Origin: a bacterium | Lineage (GTDB): Bacteria > Myxococcota_A > UBA9160 > SZUA-336 | DNA: 39,454 bases | NCBI GenBank assembly: GCA_024226335.1 | Contig: JAAELY010000295.1 | Span: forward strand, 1 to 39,454 | Reading direction: 5' to 3' | Part shown: piece after piece, positions 23,425 through 30,851 of the stretch | How positions within the stretch are numbered: the stretch's first letter is position 1 | Layout: each line of letters starts with the position of its first letter | Notes under the pieces: generated by a model | What the model was told of the DNA's origin: nothing | The model's database searches: none | The model's input: only the letters and a program-made list of their open reading frames with translations | Made by a program: the position numbers and the translations under genes

Positions 23425-24489
23425 ATGGCAATCTCCGCGAGCACACAGGGCCGGGACACCGGTGCGACCCCGTTCTCCGTTCGGGTGACCGGCTGGAGCT
23501 GGAGACAGCCGGTCCTGCTCGCGATCGCCAGCCTCGGCGTGTTCCTGGGCCTCGTCGTCGTCGTGCACACCTTGTCCGGAGTTCACCAGATCTTCGAAGG
23601 AAGTGACGGAGTTTTCGGGATCGGCAGCCATGTACGCGTCGACATCGTCCTCTCTTTCGTGTCGGCCTACACGCTCTGTACGGGCTGCATCGCTCTGGCG
23701 AAGGCGTCCCGCCAGTTCGACCTGCTGCGACCGGTTCTGCGCATGGCGGATGGAGAGTGGCAGGCGTTTCGCGGACGGCTCTTTCCGAACTCACGCACCG
23801 TGACACTTGCAGCTGCCATCGGAGTCGTCGCGGCGATCATCCTGCAATCACTTCCCTATGTCCTCGAAACGGGGGCGCTCGTCGAAGAGAGTTTTCATAC
23901 GGTTCCGTTCATGGTTCTGCTCATGGCCCTGCTTTCGGTGCAGGCGCTGATCACGATCCGGCATTCCCAGGTCTTCTACGAAGTCGGGCGGAGCCACCTC
24001 GATGTGGACCTGCTCGACCTCGACCCGCTTTCTCCGTTTGCTGCTACGGGACTCACGAATGCCGCGATCTGGTTGATCGGAAGTGCGATTGCCTCCCTAC
24101 TGGTGACCCTCGTGTCGAATCTTTCGGTCGTGGCCCTGGTGATCACGGCTACGGTGGGTATGGGAGTCGCCGGACTCATTCTGCCCTCACGCGGTCTGCA
24201 CCGGTACTTGCGCGAGCGCAAGCGCGATGAACTCGCGATCGTTCGCAAACAGATCGCCAGCGAGCGCGACATTCTCCTGGCCACTACCGCCACTACCGCC
24301 ACTGCCGACTCGACACGGCTATCGCGACTGCCTGCGTTATTGGCCTACGAAGCCCGCATCGAAAGTGTCCGCGAGTGGCCCTTCGACACTTCGACGCTGA
24401 GTCGCTTCGGCCTGTTCTTGCTGATCCCACTGGCTTCCTGGATCGGCGGCGCACTCGTGGAGCGGATGGTCGACGTCGCCCTGAGGTAG
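23425..24489 (+). CDS. Multi-pass membrane protein of unknown function
   Basis: A 354-residue protein with about seven hydrophobic helices (near 28-50, 72-92, 127-148, 160-180, 205-222, 228-255 and 322-345). A soluble charged stretch (about 256-320) holds a short Thr/Ala repeat coded by a 9-bp DNA repeat. Recurrent features are LDVDLLDLDPLSPFAATGL and a C-terminal VREWPFDTSTLSRFGLFLL followed by IPLASWIGGALVERMVD; I have an impression of similar endings in uncharacterised proteins from proteobacteria. No catalytic motif is seen. It is the first gene of a plus-strand run with the amidohydrolase and CobW genes, 57 bp upstream of the former, so a link is possible but unproven. Confidence 0.75.
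   Translation: MAISASTQGRDTGATPFSVRVTGWSWRQPVLLAIASLGVFLGLVVVVHTLSGVHQIFEGSDGVFGIGSHVRVDIVLSFVSAYTLCTGCIALAKASRQFDLLRPVLRMADGEWQAFRGRLFPNSRTVTLAAAIGVVAAIILQSLPYVLETGALVEESFHTVPFMVLLMALLSVQALITIRHSQVFYEVGRSHLDVDLLDLDPLSPFAATGLTNAAIWLIGSAIASLLVTLVSNLSVVALVITATVGMGVAGLILPSRGLHRYLRERKRDELAIVRKQIASERDILLATTATTATADSTRLSRLPALLAYEARIESVREWPFDTSTLSRFGLFLLIPLASWIGGALVERMVDVALR
24281..24307 (+). repeat. 9-bp tandem repeat, three copies
   Basis: CCACTACCG, CCACTACCG, CCACTGCCG in frame within the membrane-protein gene, encoding a Thr/Ala-rich linker. Because the unit is a multiple of three, changes in copy number would alter linker length without a frameshift. Confidence 0.8.
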
Positions 24490-24546
24490 ACGTGGACGGG
24501 CCGTGATACGGTTCGCAGGAGCAGCGGCGATCCGCTGGAAAGCACC

Positions 24547-26202
24547 ATGAGCGAAGTCACCGTCTATACCGCGCGTCGAGTGATCACGATGAATCCTTCC
24601 TGGCCTGAAGGCACGGCCATAGCCGTACGCGACGGGACGATTCTGGAAGTGGGCACCCTCGAGAGCCTTCGACCCTGGCTCGACGCGCACGAGCATCGCA
24701 TCGACGAGCGCTTTGCCGAAGCCGTCATCCTGCCCGGTCTGATCGATCCCCATCTGCATCCGATGATGGCGGCCGTGATCTTGCCGATGCGTTTCATCAC
24801 CGCCCTGGAGTGGAAGCTGCCCTGGGAAACCGTGGCGCCGGTGCAGACTCCGGAAGCCTTCGACGCGCGTCTGCGCGAACTCGATGCAGAGTTGAGCGAT
24901 CCCGACGAGCCCCTGTTCGTCTGGGGCTACCACCAGCTCTGGCACGGGGAGATGAACCGCAAGCGCATCCACGAAGTGTCCATCCAGCGGCCGATTGTCG
25001 TCTGGCACCGCTCCTTCCACGAGCTGTACATGAACGACGGCATGCTGGAGCGCCTGGGGATCGACCGCGCAGAGATCGAAGGCAAGCACCAGATCGATGC
25101 GGAGCGCGGACACTTTTACGAGAACGGTCTGGCGCTGGCCATCGAACGCTTGAACCCGATTCTGATGGCGCCCCAGCGGATCGCTCTCGGTCTGGAGCGT
25201 CTGAAGCAGGTCGCGCACTTCGGCGGTCACACCACCCTGGGCGATATGGCTGCGGGTCTGTTCGATTTCAATGCCGAATGGCTGGCGGCGACGGCTATCA
25301 TCGAACGTCCGGAGACGCCGTTTCGCGTGGAGATGATTCCCACGGGCCTGCGTCTTCTGGCGACGCACGGCAGCAATGAGAAGGCGCTGGAGTTCGTGGA
25401 GACACTGCCCGAACGCAATACGCATCGGCTGCGTTTCGGTCGACGCATCAAGCTGTTTACCGACGGTGCTTTCTTTTCACAGCTGGCACAGCTCAAGGCA
25501 CCGGGCTACGTCGATGGACACGCGGGGGAATGGCTGACGCCGCCCGAGCAGTTCGAATCGATGGCCCGGACCTACTGGAACGCGGGCTATACGATTCACG
25601 TGCACTGCACCGGAGATCTCGGCCTCGAGCTGGCACTCGATACACTCGCCAAGCTTCAAGAGGAACGACCGCGCTTCGACCACGGTTTCACGATCGAGCA
25701 CTTCGGCTTTTCGACACCCGAACAAGTCACGCGAATCGCCGCCTTAGGCGCTCGCGTTTCGGCGAACGTGTACTACCTGCATGAACTCTCCGATATGTAC
25801 GCGCGCTCCGGGATCGGTCTGGAAAGGGCGAGCCAGATGGCGCGTCTCGGCAGTTGCGTCGCCGCTGGGGTTCGCGTCGCTCTGCACTCCGACTACACCA
25901 TGGCTCCCGCTCTGCCACTGGCCAGCGCGTGGGTTGCCGCGACACGTCGCAACTGTGCCGGGGATGTCGTGGCACCCAATGAGTGCCTGTCGGTCGAAGA
26001 GGCTCTCCGAGCGATCACGATCGATGCGGCGTATATGCTGGGCCTCGAGGATGAAGTCGGTTCGTTGCGCGCCGGAAAGCGCGCCGACTTTGCGGTCGTC
26101 GACGCCGATCCCTTCGAAGTCGGCGCGGACGGATTGCGGAACATCCGCGTCCTGGCGACTGTGTTCGAAGGCACGCCGTATCCCGTTCCAACGCAGAGCT
26201 GA
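24547..26202 (+). CDS. YtcJ-like amidohydrolase (amidohydrolase family 3)
   Basis: A 551-residue metal-dependent hydrolase of the TIM-barrel amidohydrolase superfamily, cytoplasmic. The N- and C-terminal beta-sandwich parts (VITMNPSWPEGTAIAV; GSLRAGKRADFAVVDADPFE) flank the barrel. The first metal site is LPGLIDPHLHP (HxH), later ligands lie in YTIHVHCTGD and TIEHFGFS, and the barrel Asp is in ALHSDYTMAP. YtcJ relatives cleave amide, imide or ester bonds, but the substrate cannot be read from sequence. ATG 24547 follows a weak purine stretch. The stop is 7 bp from the CobW GTPase start, so a metal-delivery link between the two is possible (inference). Confidence 0.9.
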   Translation: MSEVTVYTARRVITMNPSWPEGTAIAVRDGTILEVGTLESLRPWLDAHEHRIDERFAEAVILPGLIDPHLHPMMAAVILPMRFITALEWKLPWETVAPVQTPEAFDARLRELDAELSDPDEPLFVWGYHQLWHGEMNRKRIHEVSIQRPIVVWHRSFHELYMNDGMLERLGIDRAEIEGKHQIDAERGHFYENGLALAIERLNPILMAPQRIALGLERLKQVAHFGGHTTLGDMAAGLFDFNAEWLAATAIIERPETPFRVEMIPTGLRLLATHGSNEKALEFVETLPERNTHRLRFGRRIKLFTDGAFFSQLAQLKAPGYVDGHAGEWLTPPEQFESMARTYWNAGYTIHVHCTGDLGLELALDTLAKLQEERPRFDHGFTIEHFGFSTPEQVTRIAALGARVSANVYYLHELSDMYARSGIGLERASQMARLGSCVAAGVRVALHSDYTMAPALPLASAWVAATRRNCAGDVVAPNECLSVEEALRAITIDAAYMLGLEDEVGSLRAGKRADFAVVDADPFEVGADGLRNIRVLATVFEGTPYPVPTQS

Positions 26203-26209
26203 GCCTCCG

Positions 26210-27148
26210 ATGCGTCCGCCCTCCGATCCGCTGCCGTTGAGCGTCCTGGGCGGCTATCTGGGTGCCGGAAAGACCACCTTGCTCAATCGCCTGCTCGAGG
26301 CGGATCACGGTCTTCGCGTCGGTGTGTTGGTCAATGACTTCGGCGAAGTCGCGATCGACGACGCGCGGATTGCGAATCGCGATGGTCCCACGCTGGCGCT
26401 GGTCAACGGCTGCGTCTGCTGCTCGATCGGCGATGATCTGGGCCGAGGCCTGGATACACTGATGGGTGTCGACCCGCCGCTCGACCACGTCGTCGTCGAA
26501 GCCAGCGGGGTTGCCGATCCGGAGCGCGTGGCCAGTTTTGCGCGGACCTGGCCCGGCTACGCACCCGGTGCAGTCCTGGTCGTGGCCGACGCAGAGGACA
26601 TTCGCCGACGCAGTTCCGACAAGTACGTCGGTGAGCTCGTGCAATCGCAACTGGGTAGCGCCGATCTGGTGATCGTCTCGAAACTCGACCGCATGGCCGA
26701 CCCGTGCTGGACGGATCTGCATGCGTGGCTTGCTGCACGGACGGGTGGCGCTCCGATCGTGGCGGGTCCACTCGACGCGCCAGCTCTCACCGCTCTATTG
26801 CACGCGCAACCGATTGCGAAGACGAACGGTCCGCGCGCGCCCGGATCAAGCGCATCGAATCGAGCTGCGGATCTCGGCCTGCGCAGCGCCAGTGTGGGCG
26901 CCGCCGAAATTGCGGACGAATCGGCGCTTCGGAACTGGCTCGAGGCACTTCCGCCCTCCGTGCTTCGCGCAAAAGGGCAGGTCGCGTGCGCCGGCGAACC
27001 CGGTCGCGCGTGGCGGATCGACAAGGTCGGAGTCCGCAGCGAACTCGAACCCGTCGCGGGTGCAGCCTGCGCGACGAGGAACCAGGTGGTGCTGATCTGC
27101 AGCGCCTCCGGCCCCGATCCCGAGAGCCTGTTGCGGGACCTTTCCTGA
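26210..27148 (+). CDS. CobW/COG0523 family GTPase (metal chaperone)
   Basis: A 312-residue G3E-family GTPase. Walker A is GGYLGAGKTTLLNRLL near residue 15-30, the metal-binding CXCC is in NGCVCCSIGDD, Walker B/switch regions include VVVEASGVADPERVA, and the guanine-specificity motif is VSKLDRM (SKLD variant of NKxD). A linker of about 55 residues and a shorter C-terminal domain with WLEALPPSVLRAKG and WRIDKVG follow. Such proteins deliver zinc, cobalt or other metals to target enzymes. ATG 26210 is 7 bp after the amidohydrolase stop; that metalloenzyme is the obvious candidate client, though this is not shown. Confidence 0.9.
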   Translation: MRPPSDPLPLSVLGGYLGAGKTTLLNRLLEADHGLRVGVLVNDFGEVAIDDARIANRDGPTLALVNGCVCCSIGDDLGRGLDTLMGVDPPLDHVVVEASGVADPERVASFARTWPGYAPGAVLVVADAEDIRRRSSDKYVGELVQSQLGSADLVIVSKLDRMADPCWTDLHAWLAARTGGAPIVAGPLDAPALTALLHAQPIAKTNGPRAPGSSASNRAADLGLRSASVGAAEIADESALRNWLEALPPSVLRAKGQVACAGEPGRAWRIDKVGVRSELEPVAGAACATRNQVVLICSASGPDPESLLRDLS

Positions 27149-27168
27149 GCAGCGGGTTCTTCTTGCGT

Positions 27169-27204
27169 CCGACCGGTCGGTCGGGTTAGGATCCGATCGA
27201 TCGG
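27169..27204. promoter_or_regulatory. Twin palindromic operators upstream of the TetR gene
   Basis: Two perfect 12-bp palindromes, CCGACCGGTCGG (27169-27180) and CCGATCGATCGG (27193-27204), match at 10 of 12 positions and have centres 24 bp apart. They lie 26-61 bp before the proposed TetR start in an 81-bp gap. The size and symmetry are those of TetR-family operators, so autoregulation of the TetR-diiron operon is likely. Confidence 0.7.
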
Positions 27205-27229
27205 TTGATCCGGTCCGCGAGGTGATTCC

Positions 27230-27907
27230 CTGACGCAACCCGCCCAGCAAGAGCGCCGCAGTTCAGCGGATTCACTGCCTGGCGCCAGTCGGGAGACGAT
27301 TCTCGACACGGCTGAGGCGCTCTTCGCGCGGCACGGTTTTGAAGGGGTGGGCCTGCGCGAGATCGCGCGCCTCTCTCTCCTCTCGAAGTCCGCGCTCTTT
27401 CATCACTTTCCCACCAAGTTGGACCTCTACGCCGCCGTTCTGGCGCGCATCCTCGGCGACCTGGAAGCCCGCCTCTCCGAACCCTCGAACACGGAGGGGG
27501 ACGCGATCACGCGACTCGTCATCTGGGTCGAGGCGATGCTCGACGCACTCGGCGAGCACCCGACGCGCGCGCCTCTGCTGATGCGGACGCTTTTCGAAGG
27601 TGACGTCTTTGAACGCGACGCCGAATTTCCAGAGATCGACGGTCCGCTCCTGAGAATCCTTGGCGCCATTTCGTCGCTACTGAGCGAAGGGGTCGAAGCC
27701 GGGGTTATCCGCCCGATCTCGGTGCCGCATGCCACGCAGAGCCTGATCGGCATGCTGCTTTTCCATTTTGCGTCGGGGGAGTTCGGGGACGGGGTCCTCG
27801 GCCGATCCGTTTTTTCGGCGACGGAGATCCGCCGCCACAAGGAGTTTGTTCTTTCTTTCATCGAGAACGGCCTGTCCGCAGGGCCGATCAACCACAAGGA
27901 GTCTTGA
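27230..27907 (+). CDS. TetR-family regulator, probable CTG start
   Basis: A DNA-binding repressor of about 225 residues. The complete TetR helix-turn-helix domain needs the sequence upstream of the first GTG (27347): SRETILDTAEALFARHGFEG, then GVGLREIARLSLLSKSALFHHF. In that frame no ATG, GTG or TTG exists between the in-frame stop at 27206 and 27347; CTG at 27230 has GAGG (27219-27222) 7 bp upstream and gives a normal N-terminal arm, so I propose a CTG start. Starting at GTG 27347 would delete helix 1. The C-terminal ligand domain is helical, with LLMRTLFEGDVF and GMLLFHFASGEFG. It lies 4 bp from the diiron gene and behind two palindromes. Confidence 0.8.
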   Translation: MTQPAQQERRSSADSLPGASRETILDTAEALFARHGFEGVGLREIARLSLLSKSALFHHFPTKLDLYAAVLARILGDLEARLSEPSNTEGDAITRLVIWVEAMLDALGEHPTRAPLLMRTLFEGDVFERDAEFPEIDGPLLRILGAISSLLSEGVEAGVIRPISVPHATQSLIGMLLFHFASGEFGDGVLGRSVFSATEIRRHKEFVLSFIENGLSAGPINHKES

Positions 27908-27911
27908 GAAT

Positions 27912-28970
27912 ATGAGTTTGAAATTTCTGGCAGAGAACCGAAGAAAAGTTGGAGACTTCGAAGTGCTCGACGTCGTCGACCAGGAACAGATCGACGGTCT
28001 GCGCAATAAGCTGAGGGTTGAAGCTCCCACGGCCGTGCGCTGGAACGACTGGGACTACGGCAGTAGCGTCACTGAATTGCGTGCGCTCTACGAAAAGGGC
28101 AAGGCCAACCAGTGGAACTCGACGACGGATCTCGATTGGGACATCCCTGTTTCCAAGGACGAGTGGTTCGGCACGATGGAGATGTCGGTTCTCGCCAATC
28201 TGCTCAAGATGATGGGCAAGGACGAGAAGGAGCAGAAGGCTGCGATGCTCGACGAGGTCGCCTTCACCTGCTCCCAGCTTCTCCACGGTGAACAGGCTGC
28301 CCTGCAGCTCTGCGGTCAGCTGACTTCGCTCTGTCCGACTACCGACGAGAAGCTCTACGCTGCGAATCAGGTTGCCGATGAGGCGCGCCACGTAGAAGCC
28401 TTCGCGCGCTTCGCCAGTGACAAATGCGGCGAGATCTTCCCTATCACTCCCACGCTCAAGTTCCTACTCGACGAACTGCTCTCCGTCGAAGGTCATCGCA
28501 TGAAGACCCTCGGAATGCAGACGCTCTTCGAAGGCATGGCGGTCGGCATCATGGACATGCTGCGCGCAAATTCGAAGAATCCTCTGTTCACCGAACTGAT
28601 CCGCAAGGCCGAGCAGGATGAGTCGCGTCACGCGGCTTTCGGCGTCCTGACCATGCGCCGCGTGGTCGAACAGGCGAGCCAGGAAGAGATGAATGAAATG
28701 GAGGACTGGGCGTTCGCAGTACTGGAGGCGTTGAACGCGAACCAGCAACTCGACATGCTACGCGTCCTCGGCCCCCGCTACGATATCGACCCCGATGTGG
28801 TCACGCAGACGATTCTGGGGCTACCGGAGTGGGCCGAGATGAACAGCATGATCTACATGCACACCGTCGTTCCGAACCTCCAGCGGCTCGGTCTGATCAC
28901 CGAGCGCACCGAGAGCAAGTGGCGCGAGCGCGGCATGCTCAGCGACAAGCGCGGTGGACAGGCGAACTAG
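27912..28970 (+). CDS. Ferritin-like diiron protein (R2/AurF-type fold)
   Basis: A 352-residue soluble, largely helical protein with a complete carboxylate-bridged diiron site. Ligands are Glu127 (LLHGEQ), Glu157 and His160 (DEARH), Glu207 (LFEGMAV) and Glu237 and His240 (DESRH). Each Glu lies 30 residues before its ExxH motif, as in ferritin-like oxygenases, R2-like oxidases and AurF-type N-oxygenases. It probably activates dioxygen to oxidise a substrate that cannot be named. ATG 27912 lies 4 bp after the TetR stop with AAGGAG upstream, so the two are one operon and the enzyme is probably induced when the TetR ligand is present. It ends before a strong hairpin. Confidence 0.85.
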   Translation: MSLKFLAENRRKVGDFEVLDVVDQEQIDGLRNKLRVEAPTAVRWNDWDYGSSVTELRALYEKGKANQWNSTTDLDWDIPVSKDEWFGTMEMSVLANLLKMMGKDEKEQKAAMLDEVAFTCSQLLHGEQAALQLCGQLTSLCPTTDEKLYAANQVADEARHVEAFARFASDKCGEIFPITPTLKFLLDELLSVEGHRMKTLGMQTLFEGMAVGIMDMLRANSKNPLFTELIRKAEQDESRHAAFGVLTMRRVVEQASQEEMNEMEDWAFAVLEALNANQQLDMLRVLGPRYDIDPDVVTQTILGLPEWAEMNSMIYMHTVVPNLQRLGLITERTESKWRERGMLSDKRGGQAN

Positions 28971-29000
28971 CTCCTGATCACTCGCTGATTCCAGAAAAAA

Positions 29001-29047
29001 CGAACCCGCCGCCGTGCTCGACTCGATCGAGCGCTGCGGCGGGTTCG
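29001..29047 (-). terminator. Rho-independent terminator for the small minus-strand gene
   Basis: A perfect 12-bp stem, CGAACCCGCCGC (29001-29012) and GCGGCGGGTTCG (29036-29047), has an inner GCTCGA/TCGAGC pairing. Read on the minus strand it is followed by six Ts (AAAAAA at 28995-29000 on plus). It lies 55 bp beyond the stop of the small gene; the hairpin could also slow plus-strand transcription after the diiron gene. Confidence 0.85.
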
Positions 29048-29101
29048 GCGATTCGCAAGTCCGGAAGCCGTGGTCCGAGAACCGGCTTCGGTAACGGACG
29101 G

Positions 29102-29350
29102 TCAGGCCACCAGGTCGAGGAGCGCGCCCGGCTTCGGCAGTTCTTCCCGCGCCTGCTTCATCTCAGGAGCCGGTCCGTTCTCTCCGGCGATGCTGAAGTC
29201 GACTAGCAACCAGTCCTTGTACTCTTCGTAGAGTCCTTCGGCTCGGAGCAGTTTTCCGACTGACGAGTGGTGCCACCGGGACACGATCTGCAAGACGGAA
29301 CGCTTCCGACGGCAAGTGGGATGCTGGAAGACTATCTGGTAACCGTACAT
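29102..29350 (-). CDS. Small hypothetical protein, 82 aa
   Basis: I do not recognise this protein. It begins MYGYQIVFQHPTC and contains RWHHSSVGKLLRAEGLYEEY and a C-terminal KQAREELPKPGALLDLV; it is soluble with one Cys. Support for a real gene is the ATG at 29350 with GGGAG 8 bp upstream, protein-like composition, and a strong terminator on the same strand just past its stop. A GTG three codons earlier (29359) is possible but lies on the ribosome binding site. It stands alone, convergent with the diiron gene. The 223 bp between it and the amidohydrolase stop show nothing definite. Confidence 0.6.
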   Translation of the reverse strand: MYGYQIVFQHPTCRRKRSVLQIVSRWHHSSVGKLLRAEGLYEEYKDWLLVDFSIAGENGPAPEMKQAREELPKPGALLDLVA

Positions 29351-29573
29351 TGTGTTCACTCCCGTCGAAAGATGTCGAAGAGGTGTGCACGGTCTGTACC
29401 AATGCTCTGGTGGCCCGAAACGGGCGCTAGAAGTCGAGGCGGAAGCAAAGGGCTTCCACCGTGTAACCCTGGCTTCCGTCGCATGCGCTCGGGTTGCGCG
29501 CGCGGTGCGCCCGCGTTGCCGATCGGCATTGGGGCCGGGAGGGTGCGTGATTCGAGCCCGGCCTCTTTCAACG

Positions 29574-30791
29574 TCAGGGAAGACAGATCTTCGGCAGAGG
29601 GTGACGGTATAGCTTGGCGGCGTTCTGGTGGGTGATCATGCGGATCTCCTCATCCGGAAGTCCGCCGAGTGCGTTTTCCATCACGGCCTGAGTGTCTGGC
29701 CAGGTTCCGTCGCCGTGGGGATAGTCGGACTCGAACAGGATGTTCTCGACTCCGATGACGTCGCGCGTCGAAATCGTGGAGCGATCGTCGATCATGCAGA
29801 ACCAGAAGTTGCGCAGCAGAACTTCTCCGGGCGATAGCTTCGGATCGGGCCAGCCCTTTCCGTAACCGGAGCGACTCATGATGTCGTCGAGTCGGTCTTT
29901 CAGCATGGCGACCCAGCCGATCCCGCCCTCCGCCATCGCGATCTTCAACTCGGGATAGCGGGCGGGATAGCCGCTCCACAACCATTCTGCGCACGACTCG
30001 ATCGCCATCGGTCCAAAGAGTGTGGCCCCCAGTTCGAGTAACGGCGCGCCGGGTGGCATCGCGGCGAAGCCCGAAGATCCGACGTGCAGATTCAGAACGG
30101 TCCCGGTCTCGGCGCAGGCTCGTACGATCGGTTCCCAGTGCTCGTCGAAGACCGGCGGATAGCCCAGGCGGTGCGGCCGTTCGGGCAGGGATACCGCGCG
30201 GAAGCCGCGAGCGGCGTTTCTGCGAATCTCTTCTGCACCGAGTTCGGGGTTGGAGAGCAAGGTGATGCCCAGCGGTACAATCCGCTCGGGATACTGGGTG
30301 TACCACTCGTCGAATAGCCAGTCGTTCCAGGCCCGCACGCAGGCGAGGCCGAGTTCCTGGTCTTTGCACTCCGAGAAGAGCGTTCCGCCGAAACCCGTCA
30401 CGCCGGAGGGGAAGTTCAGTGAAGCCCAGATTCCGCCGAGGTCCATGTCCTTGATGCGCTCGTGGATGTTCCAGCAACCGGGTCGAACCTCCTCGAAGCG
30501 CGCGGGTTCGAAGCGGTGGTCCTCCCTGGGGCGTCCCGCAACACACATGAAGCCCACCTGGAAGTAGGGCGTTCCATCGAACTCCCAGACCTGGTGTCCT
30601 TCCTCGGTTTCCACCACTCGCGGTGCGCGCTCCTGCAAGGCGCGCGGGAGTCGGCCCTCGAAGGTGTCAGGGGGCTCCAGCAGGTGATCGTCCGCGGAGA
30701 TCAGTGTGTACTTGACCTCCCGGGGTTCTGGATCCGGAAGCAGTTCGTGAGTGACCGGTCGGCTGATTCCAAGCTTGATGACGCGTACCAT
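29574..30791 (-). CDS. Amidohydrolase-2 family metal-dependent hydrolase
   Basis: A TIM-barrel amidohydrolase of about 405 residues. The usual first-strand HxH is replaced by ISADDHLLEPP (D-x-H), a known variant of amidohydrolase-2 proteins. Later elements are NLHVGSSGFA (metal-ligand His), AMAEGGIGWVAML and the C-terminal ILFESDYPHGDGTWPD with the catalytic-site Asp, then NAAKLY. Members include decarboxylases (ACMSD type) and lactone or amide hydrolases. ATG 30791 is chosen because GAGG lies 8 bp upstream; a GTG at 30809 adds six residues without its own site. It is 60 bp downstream of the giant activase gene on the same strand. Confidence 0.88.
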   Translation of the reverse strand: MVRVIKLGISRPVTHELLPDPEPREVKYTLISADDHLLEPPDTFEGRLPRALQERAPRVVETEEGHQVWEFDGTPYFQVGFMCVAGRPREDHRFEPARFEEVRPGCWNIHERIKDMDLGGIWASLNFPSGVTGFGGTLFSECKDQELGLACVRAWNDWLFDEWYTQYPERIVPLGITLLSNPELGAEEIRRNAARGFRAVSLPERPHRLGYPPVFDEHWEPIVRACAETGTVLNLHVGSSGFAAMPPGAPLLELGATLFGPMAIESCAEWLWSGYPARYPELKIAMAEGGIGWVAMLKDRLDDIMSRSGYGKGWPDPKLSPGEVLLRNFWFCMIDDRSTISTRDVIGVENILFESDYPHGDGTWPDTQAVMENALGGLPDEEIRMITHQNAAKLYRHPLPKICLP

Positions 30792-30851
30792 GCCGCCATC
30801 CTCGCACACTGCGAGAGTCGTCGTCAGAAGATTGAACCGGACGAGTCCCCA

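Noticed and set aside
24337-25425. 362-codon minus-strand open frame
   Set aside because: Shadow of the amidohydrolase and membrane-protein genes, both with recognisable families on the plus strand.
29360-29573. Possible structured RNA or tRNA (GGAAGC/GCTTCC hairpin, GATTCGAGCC stretch)
   Set aside because: No cloverleaf or acceptor stem can be formed, and the hairpin has only six pairs.
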